Of a DNA stretch of 64,000 bases, positions 34,920 to 43,925 are shown piece after piece. Position numbers and translations under genes: made by a program. Positions within the stretch are counted from its first letter, which is position 1. The number at the start of each line of letters is the position of its first letter. The notes under the pieces were generated by a model. The model made no database searches. It was not told where the DNA came from and worked only from the letters and a program-made list of their open reading frames with translations. This DNA is from Apibacter mensalis (lineage in GTDB: Bacteria; Bacteroidota; Bacteroidia; Flavobacteriales; Weeksellaceae), in NCBI RefSeq assembly GCF_001418685.1, contig NZ_LIVM01000006.1, positions 62,001-126,000 on the forward strand, read 5' to 3'.

Positions 34920-35792
34920 AACAAAATTGAGAAAGCCTTTCTTAATAAAAATAAAGATGAAATTTCAGTATAAAAAAGGAATGATTGGGAGGAAGTTCAA
35001 AACTATCTCAAAGCGATGAATAATGCAATCATGTTATTAGAAAAATTATCATTTTATTCAAGATTATAAAATGACTTATAAAATATTATTACAAGGGGCA
35101 AGGGGAGCAAACAAAATTCTCGGATAATTTATAAAAAGTCAAAACTGGATAGTTGGAGCAAGTATAAATGATTATACTTTTATCCCTCCTGTACCTACTT
35201 CGGTTCCGAAATTAATATTTGATTTAGAAAATTTTAAAAACGATTTATTCAATTATCTGCCTGATCTTATAAAGATAGCTTTAATTCATTATAAATTTGA
35301 AACTATATCCCCTTTTTTAGATGGTAATGGTAGGATGGGTTGATTATTAATTACTATATATTGGGTTAGCAAAGGAATTCTTAAAAGACTTATATTATAT
35401 CTTTCAGATTTTTTTGAAAGATATAGAGTTTTATTATGTTAATTTATTAAGAGTACAAAATCACAATAAACAAAAATCAATGGTTTAATTTTTTTTAGTT
35501 AGAGTAATTGAAACTTGTAAGAGTGGGATAAATACTTTTGAGAATATTTTACATCTACAAAGAGAAACAAATACTAAAATTCAATTGTTTAAAGGCAAAG
35601 CTATTGATGAACAATAAATAGGGCTTATTTGTAAAAAATCTTGTAATTAGAGTTTCTAAAGTGGAACAAGTTATACAAAAATCTAATGTTTTTGCCTATA
35701 GTTTAGAAAAATTAGAATTATTAAAAGAAATTATCGGAACTCAAATAAGTAAATTATATAGTTTTATAAAATTACCTAGACATTTTTCATAG
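34920..35792 (+). pseudogene. Broken Fic-family (AMPylation domain) gene
   Basis: Successive frames give EEVQNYLKAMNNAIMLLEKL, ILLQGARGANKILG, SQNWIVGASINDYTFIPP, then a long block to IKIALIHYKFETISPFLDGNGRMG, a TGA at 35341-35343, LLITIYWVSKGIL and YLSDFFERYR. A C-terminal wHTH-like patch, SKVEQVIQKSNVFAYSLEKL, ends with TAG at 35790-35792. This is the full order of a DUF4172/Fic protein. The HPFxDGNGR motif has serine in place of the catalytic histidine, the following arginine codon is TGA, and several frameshifts occur, so the gene is dead. Fic proteins add AMP to target proteins and often act as toxins. Confidence 0.88.
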
Positions 35793-36082
35793 TGAATAAT
35801 TAATAATGGTTACTTTCCCCTATATAAACATAACGCCTGATATTAAAGCCAAACTCACATGAAAAATTATAAGTGTGAGCAAATACCCGTTTTAAGGATC
35901 TTTTGGATCCTGATCTGACGTACTGTCTGCAGATTTTTTCATCAGGATATAAAAAAATTTTTTTAATTAATAGATAAAAATATAAATACATGTGTTTTTA
36001 AGTACATTATATATAAAAAACATATACATTTCATTTTGACGATTATACAGGAATATCTTTTTTTCCGCTGAAAATAATTTTT
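35793..36082. other. Decayed intergenic region after the Fic pseudogene
   Basis: About 290 bases. On the minus strand ~35800-35960 short frames read MKKSADSTSDQDPKDP and, after a stop, a hydrophobic patch HVSLALISGVMFI, suggesting the start of a dead membrane-protein gene that I cannot name. Confidence 0.35.
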
Positions 36083-36090
36083 TATTTTTG
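36083..36090 (+). promoter_or_regulatory. -7 box of the DUF3127 gene
   Basis: TATTTTTG (TAnnTTTG), 24 bases before the ATG at 36114. Confidence 0.55.
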
Positions 36091-36113
36091 TATTTTAAAC
36101 TAAAAAAGTAGAT

Positions 36114-36503
36114 ATGGAAATAGCAGGAAGAATAAAATTAATATCAGATATTCAAACATTTGATAGCGGATTTAGAAAAAGAGAAGTAGTAATAACTACG
36201 GAAGAACAATATCCTCAGCATATATTAATCGAGCTTTTAGGAGATCGGGTAGATATCATTAATTCTTTTAATGTAGGTGATGATGTGAGAGTATCTATTA
36301 ACATTAGAGGACGTGAATGGGTAAATCCACAAGGGGAAACTAAATATTTTAACAGCATTACAGGCTGGAGAATAGAAAAATTAATACCTATTTCATCTGG
36401 AATGGGACAAGAAAATCCTATGGTACCACCTTACGCTCATGTATCTCCTGCATCACCCGCTCCTACTATGCAAGAAGAAGACGATGATGATTTACCGTTT
36501 TAA
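36114..36503 (+). CDS. DUF3127 OB-fold protein with an SSB-like acidic tail
   Basis: This 129-residue protein has a DUF3127 domain (~1-95), an OB-fold-like beta barrel with FRKREVVITTEEQYPQ and VRVSINIRGREWVNPQGE, then a flexible Pro/Met/Ser linker and a C-terminal tip EEDDDDLPF. That tip is the same kind of acidic xDLPF tail that single-stranded DNA-binding proteins use to recruit repair and replication enzymes. DUF3127 proteins are widespread in Bacteroidota; nucleic-acid binding is inferred from fold and tail. Confidence 0.88.
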   Translation: MEIAGRIKLISDIQTFDSGFRKREVVITTEEQYPQHILIELLGDRVDIINSFNVGDDVRVSINIRGREWVNPQGETKYFNSITGWRIEKLIPISSGMGQENPMVPPYAHVSPASPAPTMQEEDDDDLPF

Positions 36504-36537
36504 ATAAATTAAATATTTATATATTTCAAAATTATTC

Positions 36538-36563
36538 GAGCACCTCTAAACGGGTGCTTTTTT
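36538..36563 (+). terminator. Intrinsic terminator after DUF3127
   Basis: AGCACC (36539-36544) and GGTGCT (36553-36558) with an eight-base loop and TTTTTT tail, 35 bases after the DUF3127 stop and just before the aat start. Confidence 0.75.
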
Positions 36564-36570
36564 AATAAAT

Positions 36571-37233
36571 ATGATTTGGTTAACTCAAAAATTAGAATTT
36601 CCAGATATTTTTAAGGCCGATGAAAGCGGCCTTCTCGCTATAGGAGGAGATTTATCTCCAGAAAGATTACTTTTAGCCTATAAATCCGGGATTTTTCCTT
36701 GGTATAATCCTAATGAAATCATACAATGGTGGTCTCCTGATCCTCGTTTTGTACTTTATCCAAAAGATCTGAAAATTTCCAAATCGACAAAAAAATTACT
36801 AAATCAAAAATATTTCTATTTTACGGAAAATCAATGTTTTCCTGAAGTTGTAAAGTACTGTGCCTCCATTAAAAGAACTGGCCAAACAGGAACCTGGATC
36901 ACTGAAGAAATGATCAACGCTTATTGTACTTTACATGAAATGGGACTGGCAAAAAGCGTTGAGGTTTGGAAAAACAATGATTTAGTGGGAGGATTTTATG
37001 GTATTGATTTGCTTACCGTATTTTGTGGGGAAAGTATGTTTTCTAAGATCAGCAATGCTTCCAAATGTGGATTTACCTATTTTGCCCAAAAATATTCTTA
37101 TCAGTATAAAATTATTGATTGTCAAATTTATTCTTCTTATCTGGAACAACTAGGTGCCATGCAAATATCACGTAAAAAATTCAAAACCTACTTAGATTGC
37201 GATATAATTAAAAATTTGGATTTCAATTTATAA
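36571..37233 (+). CDS. aat: Leucyl/phenylalanyl-tRNA-protein transferase
   Basis: This 220-residue enzyme adds Leu or Phe to N-terminal Arg/Lys of proteins, marking them for ClpS/ClpAP degradation (N-end rule). Family motifs are GLLAIGGDLSPERLLLAYKSGIFPW, WWSPDPR, RTGQTGTWI, GLAKSVEVW and GGFYGI. Length is normal. The start is directly at the end of the upstream terminator (7 bases), so its own promoter would overlap that terminator or it depends on read-through. Confidence 0.95.
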   Translation: MIWLTQKLEFPDIFKADESGLLAIGGDLSPERLLLAYKSGIFPWYNPNEIIQWWSPDPRFVLYPKDLKISKSTKKLLNQKYFYFTENQCFPEVVKYCASIKRTGQTGTWITEEMINAYCTLHEMGLAKSVEVWKNNDLVGGFYGIDLLTVFCGESMFSKISNASKCGFTYFAQKYSYQYKIIDCQIYSSYLEQLGAMQISRKKFKTYLDCDIIKNLDFNL

Positions 37234-37271
37234 ATACCTATTTTAGCGCACTAAAAAACATATTTAGGCAC

Positions 37272-37979
37272 ATGTCGAAACATAAAGTAAAGCACAATTA
37301 TGGAACTAAAGAAATTTTAGATTCTTTAAATACTTCTGCCATAGATGGTGAGAGATTCATACAAAAATATGCAAAACCTATAGGTATTTTTTTTGCTATT
37401 GTAATTATCGCTGTTTTAGGATATGTTATTTATGATAATTATGTAGTAATTCCAAAAAATATTGAGGCTTCCGATTTAATGGTAGATGCTGAAAATTTAT
37501 ATGACGAGGGAAAAACAGATCAGGCATTGGGTGGAAAGTCCAGTGGTATTTCTGGTTTTATAGACATTGCTGAAGAATATGGCTCTACTAAAGCAGGTAA
37601 GTTCGCTCATTTATATGCAGGAATAACCGAATTTAAAAAAGGTAACTATCAAAAAGCATTAGAACATTTTAACAAATTCGATACTTCAGATAAAGATTTA
37701 AAAGCTGTTAAATATGGTGCCATTGCAGATGCTTATGCCGAACTTAATAATACAGAAGAAGCATTGAATTATATGACTCAAGCAGTTAACGAAAGTTCTA
37801 ATGCTGCAACTGTTTATCAATTCAGCAAAAAAGCAGGTATTTTGGCTATGTCTTTAAATCAAAATGAGAAAGCTTTAGAATTTTTTCAGAATATTAAAGA
37901 TAAATTCCCGGATATAGATGCTTCCGGAGAAGTAGAAGCATATATTGAAAGACTTAAATACATAACAGGAAAACAATAA
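37272..37979 (+). CDS. Membrane-anchored TPR protein, YfgM-like
   Basis: This 235-residue protein has a cytoplasmic N-terminus, a transmembrane helix at ~36-55 (PIGIFFAIVIIAVLGYVIY) and tetratricopeptide repeats (~65-225), e.g. AHLYAGITEFKKGNYQKALEHF and GAIADAYAELNNTEEALNYM. This is the layout of YfgM, which associates with the SecYEG translocon and periplasmic chaperones. Its stop codon overlaps the ribH start by one base (TAATG). Confidence 0.85.
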   Translation: MSKHKVKHNYGTKEILDSLNTSAIDGERFIQKYAKPIGIFFAIVIIAVLGYVIYDNYVVIPKNIEASDLMVDAENLYDEGKTDQALGGKSSGISGFIDIAEEYGSTKAGKFAHLYAGITEFKKGNYQKALEHFNKFDTSDKDLKAVKYGAIADAYAELNNTEEALNYMTQAVNESSNAATVYQFSKKAGILAMSLNQNEKALEFFQNIKDKFPDIDASGEVEAYIERLKYITGKQ

Positions 37980-38458
37980 TGGCAACAACAAACTTATCCA
38001 TATATAATAAAGAAAATCTACCCAATGCCGGTGCTTACCGTTTCGGTATTGTTGTTTCAGATTGGAACTCTGAAGTTACTCATAACTTGCACAAAGGCGC
38101 TGTCGATACTTTACATGATTTAGGTGCTAAAAACTCTGAAATTGATTCTATATTTGTGCCCGGCTCGGTTGAATTAGTATATGCGGCAACAAAACTTTGT
38201 AAAAAGAAAATATATGATGCCATTATTGTTATAGGGTGCGTTATAAGAGGGGAAACGGCTCACTTTGATTATGTATGTAAAACGGTTACGGATGGGGTTA
38301 CCTATTTGAATACTCATATGGAAACTCCGGTTGTATTTTGCGTACTTACAGACGATCATGTACAACAATCTTTAGATCGAAGTGGAGGAAAATTAGGTAA
38401 TAAAGGTGTTGAAGCGGGAGTTGTTGCTGTACGAATGGCAGAATTAAAGAATAAATAA
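37979..38458 (+). CDS. ribH: 6,7-dimethyl-8-ribityllumazine synthase
   Basis: This 159-residue enzyme performs the penultimate step of riboflavin synthesis. Motifs are VSDWNSEVTHNLHKGAVDTL with W29, VPGSVELVYAA, and GCVIRGETAHFDYVC with catalytic H95. Length is typical and it should form a 60-mer or pentamer. It overlaps the YfgM-like gene by one base and is convergent with hemC, with only eight bases between them and no terminator hairpin. Confidence 0.95.
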   Translation: MATTNLSIYNKENLPNAGAYRFGIVVSDWNSEVTHNLHKGAVDTLHDLGAKNSEIDSIFVPGSVELVYAATKLCKKKIYDAIIVIGCVIRGETAHFDYVCKTVTDGVTYLNTHMETPVVFCVLTDDHVQQSLDRSGGKLGNKGVEAGVVAVRMAELKNK

Positions 38459-38466
38459 TTAAGCTA

Positions 38467-39384
38467 CTACTCTCTATAGGCTTTTATTTCGTTTATTATT
38501 TCTTCTGCACCCATTTTCTTTGCTTTTAACGCAAGTATGCTACCTTTTCCTGAAGATTCTGCAATGGTAAATGTTTCGTGAAGAAGAATTTTTTTATTCC
38601 CGTCTAAAGATACTATTCCTGCTTTGAAAATAATATGATTATTTTCAATTCTAGCTAAAGCTCCTATTGGCGCGGTACATCCCCCTTCAATCTTGTTTAA
38701 AAAATCTCTTTCTATTTCTATACATATTTGTGTATCTTTATGATTGATCTTTCTTAATAATTCTGTTAACTCTTTATTTTTGTCCATTGAGGTAACTCCA
38801 ACTACACCTTGTGCTGGTGCAGGTATAATAAAGTCCAATAGTTCGTAATCCAAAGATAAACCCAGTCTCTTTATTCCTGCCAATGAAAAAATAGTTCCAT
38901 CAAAGCCTTCGGATTCCAATTTTGATAATCTGGTTTGTACATTTCCACGTATATTTCCAAAAGTAACTTCTGGAAATTTGGCTTTCCAAAAAGCTCTCCT
39001 TCTTAAACTGCCTGTACCTAAATATAAATTTTTATAGCATCCTTTTTTATCCCATTTGTTTGGATTTCTAACTAATATATCCGCTTCATAGTCTCTCTCT
39101 AATACTGCAGACAAAAATATCCCTTTCGGTAATAAGGTTGGTACATCCTTAAGACTATGCACTGCAACATCTATTTTATCATTTAAAAGTGCAATATCCA
39201 AATCTCTTGTAAAAACACCTATAATATCCATTTGATACAAAGGCTGAGTAAGATTCTTGTCTCCACATGAAGTAATCGGTATAATCTCTGTTTGGTAACC
39301 TAATTCCCTAATTTTATTTTCCACTTCTAACGCTTGCCACATTGCTAATGGGCTATTACGTGTTCCAATACGAATAAGGCTCAT
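38467..39384 (-). CDS. hemC: Porphobilinogen deaminase (hydroxymethylbilane synthase)
   Basis: This 305-residue enzyme joins four porphobilinogens. The dipyrromethane cofactor cysteine is C236 in EGGCTAPIGA; the catalytic aspartate is D80 in HSLKDVP; GTGSLRRRAF holds the substrate-binding arginines. It follows hemA by seven bases on the minus strand, so hemA-hemC form an operon for the early steps of tetrapyrrole synthesis (C5 pathway). Confidence 0.95.
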   Translation of the reverse strand: MSLIRIGTRNSPLAMWQALEVENKIRELGYQTEIIPITSCGDKNLTQPLYQMDIIGVFTRDLDIALLNDKIDVAVHSLKDVPTLLPKGIFLSAVLERDYEADILVRNPNKWDKKGCYKNLYLGTGSLRRRAFWKAKFPEVTFGNIRGNVQTRLSKLESEGFDGTIFSLAGIKRLGLSLDYELLDFIIPAPAQGVVGVTSMDKNKELTELLRKINHKDTQICIEIERDFLNKIEGGCTAPIGALARIENNHIIFKAGIVSLDGNKKILLHETFTIAESSGKGSILALKAKKMGAEEIINEIKAYRE

Positions 39385-39391
39385 AAATATT

Positions 39392-40645
39392 TTATAATTT
39401 TGATACTTGCAGTTGAAACATTTCCTTAAATAAATTTATGGTATCATCTGCTTTTTCTGGATTAGTAATAAGATAGTTAGCTAGTCTGTTGGTGATTTTT
39501 TGGACTAAACGATTTGATAATTCTGTTTCTTTTTCAGAAATGAACATCTGATCTTTTTTTAACGTTTTAATTTGTTGTTCTTTTATTCTCTCCAAATCTG
39601 ATTTGAAAGCATGAATTATCGGTGCATATTTTCTGTTTTCAGACCAAATTATAAATTCAATCATCATTTTTTCTATTATACCTTCTGCTTTAGGGATTTC
39701 TTTATTTCTTTGTTCTAAAGTTTCATTGATTTTTCGGGATAAATCATCTACATTTAAAAGAGTCACATGATTGAATTCGTTTACTGATAAACAAACATTG
39801 GAGGGTATGGATAAATCTATTAAAGTAATCGGCTTCTTAGTGTATAAATCTTTTTTAGTGATTATGGGACTTGAAGCTCCTGTAGCTACAATGACAATAT
39901 CTGAATTATTAACCTGTTCAAGCATCTGATCATAATTTTCTACATTAAGATTGAATGAATGAGCTATTTCCTGAGCTTTTGAATAGGTTCTGTTAACTAA
40001 TGTTATATTTGGATTATCTATATGTTTAACTAAATTTTCACAAGTATTTTTTCCGATTTTTCCTGTACCAATCAAGACTATTTTTTTTTCTGAAATTTGG
40101 TTGAAATTTTTTAAAATATAATGTACTGCAGCATAAGACATCGAAGTAGCACCATTACTTATTGAGGTAGTACATTTAATTTTTTTTGATGCTTGAATGC
40201 CTGTATTAATTAATCTTTCTAAAAAAGAATTAGTACAATTACATTTTTTGAATCTTTTAAACCAGGTTTTTATTTGAGATATAATTTCAAAATCACCTAT
40301 TATTTGACTTTCTAAACCGGCGGAAACTCTTAAGAAATGTTTAATGGCTTCTTTTCCTTTATATACAATTATATATTTTCTGAACTCATTTGAAACAACA
40401 TTTATTTGCTTACAAAATACTTCAATTACATGATGTAAATTTTCTGTTTGAAAATATAATTCTGTTCTGTTACAAGTAGATAAAACAAAAATTTGAGTAT
40501 TGGAAAGGGCGTTGATTTTATTGGAGAAGTCTTCTACAAACTCCGGAAAAAAACTATATTTTCCTCTAATTTTTGTATCTGCCTTTACATAGCTCAAACT
40601 TATTGCATAAAACTCTTTAATATTTTTAGGCTGAAGTTTTTTCAT
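39392..40645 (-). CDS. hemA: Glutamyl-tRNA reductase
   Basis: This 417-residue enzyme reduces glutamyl-tRNA to glutamate-1-semialdehyde, the first step of the C5 haem pathway. The nucleophile is C58 in LSTCNRTELYF, the NADPH domain starts at IVLIGTGKIGKNTCENL (~192), and a C-terminal dimerisation helix (~310-410) follows. Length is normal. It is first of the hemA-hemC operon, with a -7 box 15 bases upstream. Confidence 0.94.
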   Translation of the reverse strand: MKKLQPKNIKEFYAISLSYVKADTKIRGKYSFFPEFVEDFSNKINALSNTQIFVLSTCNRTELYFQTENLHHVIEVFCKQINVVSNEFRKYIIVYKGKEAIKHFLRVSAGLESQIIGDFEIISQIKTWFKRFKKCNCTNSFLERLINTGIQASKKIKCTTSISNGATSMSYAAVHYILKNFNQISEKKIVLIGTGKIGKNTCENLVKHIDNPNITLVNRTYSKAQEIAHSFNLNVENYDQMLEQVNNSDIVIVATGASSPIITKKDLYTKKPITLIDLSIPSNVCLSVNEFNHVTLLNVDDLSRKINETLEQRNKEIPKAEGIIEKMMIEFIIWSENRKYAPIIHAFKSDLERIKEQQIKTLKKDQMFISEKETELSNRLVQKITNRLANYLITNPEKADDTINLFKEMFQLQVSKL

Positions 40646-40659
40646 ATTTTTTGTTGGAG

Positions 40660-40667
40660 CAAATTTA
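40660..40667 (-). promoter_or_regulatory. -7 box of hemA-hemC
   Basis: TAAATTTG on the minus strand (TAnnTTTG), 15 bases before the hemA ATG. Confidence 0.5.
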
Positions 40668-40763
40668 TGAGTACATACATAGAGAAAATACCTATATTTA
40701 TAAAAAAATACCTGTAAAAGTAAATTTTAATAATTTTAGAACTAATCTAAATAGAAAATTAAC

Positions 40764-40784
40764 ATGATAAATATCATAGTTTTG
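40764..40784 (+). promoter_or_regulatory. araC-family gene promoter with overlapping palindrome
   Basis: TAGTTTTG (40777-40784) is a good -7 box, 33 bases before the ATG at 40817. Immediately upstream, ATGATAAATATCAT (40764-40777) is a perfect 6-2-6 palindrome placed where a bound protein would block RNA polymerase, so it may be an operator. Confidence 0.45.
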
Positions 40785-40816
40785 TGTATAGAAATTGATA
40801 TTTAAAGAATTTATTA

Positions 40817-41686
40817 ATGGATTTAAAAAATACCTTTAAAAGTAGAATTAGAGAAAATAAAATTGGATCAGATATATATATGGCTCAGATAGATAATTAT
40901 ACTGTCTTAACTGATACAATTTCCAAACCGGTAGGCAAACGGTTTGTGCAATTTTATATGTGTACTAAAGGGAGAGCATCCTTTCATTTTAAAAATAAAT
41001 CTTTACGAGTAATGAATGAAGGTAACTCCTTACTTATTTTTCATCCTGAAATAGATATTCCCATTAATATCAGCTTATCGAAAAAATCAAAATTGGTCAT
41101 TTTCGTAATTGCTATACAAAAACTTGAAGAAATATTCTCCAAATATAAAGATAAACTCCCCTTACTTATTCAAAACAATTACGTTAAATTTTATCATGAA
41201 AAACCGTTAAGCATCCAAGAAAAGCTAATTATATCTCAACTGGAAGATTTTAACTTAGATCAAGATTTTGAAAATCACTATTTAACATTGAAATTACATG
41301 AATTTTTACTCTACTACTTTTCATTAAATAATTCCCATTCTTCATACAACTTACCTGTAAAAGATGAAAAATTCATTCGTAAGATTTATGAAATAAAAGA
41401 AACTTTAATGGAAAATATAGCTTCTCCTCCCACCTTAAAAGAATTATCTGAAAACACTAATTTAAGTGAATACAAAATTAAAGAAGGTTTTAAAAAGATT
41501 TATGGAAAATCCATCTCTCACTTCATATTGGATACAAAATTGGAAATCGGCAAAGAAAAATTAAATTTAAGGGTTAAACAAGTACAAGAAATCGCTTATG
41601 ATTTAGGTTATGAAAATCCCAGTCATTTTATAGAGGCATTTAAAAAAAAGTATGGCATAACGCCTAAACAATGGATGATGAAATAA
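40817..41686 (+). CDS. AraC-family transcription regulator
   Basis: This 289-residue protein has an N-terminal sensor-like region (~1-180) without recognised domain and a C-terminal AraC DNA-binding domain (~190-289) with two helix-turn-helices. The first is PTLKELSENTNLSEYKIKEG; the second region is QEIAYDLGYENPSHFIEAFK, then KKYGITPKQW. Divergent to hemA, 171 bases apart. The ligand is unknown; PchR-like iron/haem regulators share this architecture, so control of iron uptake or of hemA is possible but speculative. Confidence 0.88.
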   Translation: MDLKNTFKSRIRENKIGSDIYMAQIDNYTVLTDTISKPVGKRFVQFYMCTKGRASFHFKNKSLRVMNEGNSLLIFHPEIDIPINISLSKKSKLVIFVIAIQKLEEIFSKYKDKLPLLIQNNYVKFYHEKPLSIQEKLIISQLEDFNLDQDFENHYLTLKLHEFLLYYFSLNNSHSSYNLPVKDEKFIRKIYEIKETLMENIASPPTLKELSENTNLSEYKIKEGFKKIYGKSISHFILDTKLEIGKEKLNLRVKQVQEIAYDLGYENPSHFIEAFKKKYGITPKQWMMK

Positions 41687-41835
41687 TAGAAAATTGCATA
41701 TAATTAATTTTTGACTATTTTTATTAAGTTAAGAAAATTAGGTGTGTTGGATATATATTGTAAAAATTAATTATATTTAATATAAAAAATTAAACTATAT
41801 TATTCACTACTTTTAACCACCAATTATTTGACTTG

Positions 41836-42459
41836 ATGAAACAAAAGGAAAAGGTAAATTATATTATGACAGAGCTAAGAAGACTTTATCCAAATCCTAT
41901 AGCTCCTTTGGTCTATCAGGATGTATTTACTTTATTAATTTCCGTTTTACTTTCTGCTCAAACTACAGATAAGAAAGTTAATGAGGTAACACCTTCACTT
42001 TATAAAATAGCTCCTAATGCTTTTAAAATGGCAGAATTGCCGGTATGGGAAATTAAAGAATATATAAAAGAAATAGGCTTATCAAATACTAAATCTAGGA
42101 ACATACATAAGTTGTCAAAAATTTTGGTTGAAAAATATAATGGAGAAGTTCCTGAAAGTTTTGAGGAATTAGAAGCCTTACCCGGAGTTGGTCATAAAAC
42201 AGCTTCAGTTGTCATGAGCCAAGGTTTTGGACATCCTGCATTTCCGGTGGATACTCACATTCACAGACTTATGAAATTATGGAAGCTAACAAACGGCAAA
42301 AATGTCGAACAAACTGAAAAAGATGCTAAACGGTTATTTCCTAAGGAGCTATGGAACCTATTACATATTCAAATTATTTTTTACGGACGCGAATATTCTC
42401 CGGCTAGAGGTTGGAGCTTAGAAAAAGATTATATAACCAGATATATATTGGAAAATTAA
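41836..42459 (+). CDS. nth: Endonuclease III lacking the FeS cluster
   Basis: This 207-residue bifunctional DNA glycosylase/AP lyase removes oxidised pyrimidines. The helix-hairpin-helix is LPGVGHKTASVVMSQ with catalytic K121, and D139 lies in FPVDTHIHRL at the canonical 18-residue spacing. The four cysteines that hold the [4Fe-4S] cluster in E. coli Nth are absent: the C-terminus reads FYGREYSPARGWSLEKDYI. A TTG one codon before the ATG is ignored. Confidence 0.93.
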   Translation: MKQKEKVNYIMTELRRLYPNPIAPLVYQDVFTLLISVLLSAQTTDKKVNEVTPSLYKIAPNAFKMAELPVWEIKEYIKEIGLSNTKSRNIHKLSKILVEKYNGEVPESFEELEALPGVGHKTASVVMSQGFGHPAFPVDTHIHRLMKLWKLTNGKNVEQTEKDAKRLFPKELWNLLHIQIIFYGREYSPARGWSLEKDYITRYILEN

Positions 42460-42472
42460 ATACTATTAAAAT

Positions 42473-42856
42473 ATGAAAAATATTGTACTTATTGCCGGGG
42501 CATTTTATGGATTAGTTTCCATTATTCTAGGAGCATTTGGTGCCCATGCTTTAAAAAAAATGCTTTCAGCTGAAAAATTAATAAGCTTCGAAACAGGAGT
42601 TAAATATCAAATGTATCATGCCTTGGCTCTTTTAGTTCTTGGCTTTTCTCTGTCGTTTACTTCCGGTTTGGAAAAATGGGCAGGATGGGGAATGATTATA
42701 GGTACATTTTTATTCTCTTTTAGTATTTATTTTTTAGCCTTTTCTGAATATTGGAATATCAATTTACGTATTTTAGGTCCCATAACTCCAATTGGCGGTT
42801 TGTTATTGATAATAGGATGGCTCTGTTTATTATTTTATTTTATTAAAAGTAATTAA
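42473..42856 (+). CDS. DUF423 membrane protein
   Basis: This 127-residue protein has four predicted transmembrane helices. The family signature ILGAFGAHALKKML (~17-30) and YQMYHALALLVLG (~45-57) are clear. DUF423 (YgdD-like) proteins have no known function. It follows nth by 13 bases, so the two are probably cotranscribed, and its 3' end overlaps the convergent glycosyltransferase gene by 27 bases. Confidence 0.88.
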   Translation: MKNIVLIAGAFYGLVSIILGAFGAHALKKMLSAEKLISFETGVKYQMYHALALLVLGFSLSFTSGLEKWAGWGMIIGTFLFSFSIYFLAFSEYWNINLRILGPITPIGGLLLIIGWLCLLFYFIKSN

Positions 42857-43912
42857 ATGATCTTTTAAGAATGATTTTACCTTCAATATCACAAATTCAT
42901 TAGACAGCATCAAGTAAAATTTAGACGAGTCATTTTTTAATTCATTTTGATAAAAGTCTTCATAAAGTCTGGGTGAAAAATCATGTAAATGAACGCTTTG
43001 GTGTAAATTAGTATTTTCATAACAGGCAATATCCTTTCTACTGATATATGGTGGATAAATTGTGAAAGTAGGTTTCTGCAGAGCTTTTGCAGTAATAACA
43101 AATCTACTGCTATTTCCAATAAATAAAGTACAATTCTGCATAAAAGCAGCATATTCACGTATTGTTTTTCCTACGGGTTGAACAAATACTTTGGTATTGG
43201 AATTTAATAAAGAAAGAAGCTCATTTACTTGCTTGTACTGTGAAGGCAAATAGGTAAATAATAGATCTGCTCTATAATTTGCCCATATAAAATCTATAAG
43301 TTTTGCCATATTACCAACGGTCCAAGTATTATGAATGTTTGAACCCAAAACACCGAGCATAATAACAGGACGTTTAAAATATATGCCCGCATTCATCATT
43401 TTTTCTTTTGCGTCTTCAATTTCATCTTCTGCAAGATATATTTTAGCTAATGGATCAATCGGTATAGGATTATCTTTTAGAAATTCTTGTAAAATTACTA
43501 AACGATTTTCCAGTAAGATGCACGTTTGAGTTATCGGTTCTTCTACCTTTGAGACGGTTTTATCATATAATTTATCCAAGAAAGGTCTAAAAAAACTATA
43601 TTTTTTCTTTGCTTTTGAAAAAAGAGTTAGCAAGATACTATTAAAATTCTGCGACATGTCAATAAGTATGTCATATTTTTCACTTCTTACTAACTGAATA
43701 TATTTATACACGAAAAGCACGGAACGTATATGTTCCGTATCTATGGATATTATACGATCAATATTTGGGTTTCTTTGAATAACTCCAATATATTTTTTAT
43801 AACAAAGAAAATCTATCTTAATATCCGGATAGATTTTCTTAAGATTATTAGAAATTACACTGGAGAGTAGAACCTCTCCCATATTGTTATATTGTATTAA
43901 TAACGCTTTCAC
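42830..43912 (-). CDS. Heptosyltransferase-family glycosyltransferase (GT9)
   Basis: This 360-residue cytoplasmic enzyme, of the ADP-heptose:LPS heptosyltransferase fold, starts VKALLIQYNNMGEVLLSSVI, the usual GT9 beginning (LIIrxxxxGDVLxxTP). It also contains VIMLGVLGSNIHNTW (substrate loop) and FIGNSSRFVITAKALQKPTFTIY, the nucleotide-sugar site. The frame reaches further upstream, but the GTG at 43912 matches the family start and lies 13 bases after the dapD stop. It probably adds a sugar to the LPS core. Several usual residues (G-D) are replaced by G-E, so activity is likely but not certain. Confidence 0.85.
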   Translation of the reverse strand: MKALLIQYNNMGEVLLSSVISNNLKKIYPDIKIDFLCYKKYIGVIQRNPNIDRIISIDTEHIRSVLFVYKYIQLVRSEKYDILIDMSQNFNSILLTLFSKAKKKYSFFRPFLDKLYDKTVSKVEEPITQTCILLENRLVILQEFLKDNPIPIDPLAKIYLAEDEIEDAKEKMMNAGIYFKRPVIMLGVLGSNIHNTWTVGNMAKLIDFIWANYRADLLFTYLPSQYKQVNELLSLLNSNTKVFVQPVGKTIREYAAFMQNCTLFIGNSSRFVITAKALQKPTFTIYPPYISRKDIACYENTNLHQSVHLHDFSPRLYEDFYQNELKNDSSKFYLMLSNEFVILKVKSFLKDHLITFNKIK

Positions 43913-43925
43913 TATACTGATATAT

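Noticed and set aside
35800-35991. Minus-strand 63-codon frame after the Fic pseudogene
   Set aside because: Composition is unlike its neighbours, it has no recognised domain, and the other frame shows a broken hydrophobic protein, so it is decay rather than a gene.
41833-41835. TTG as the start of nth
   Set aside because: An ATG follows directly and no ribosome binding site favours the TTG.
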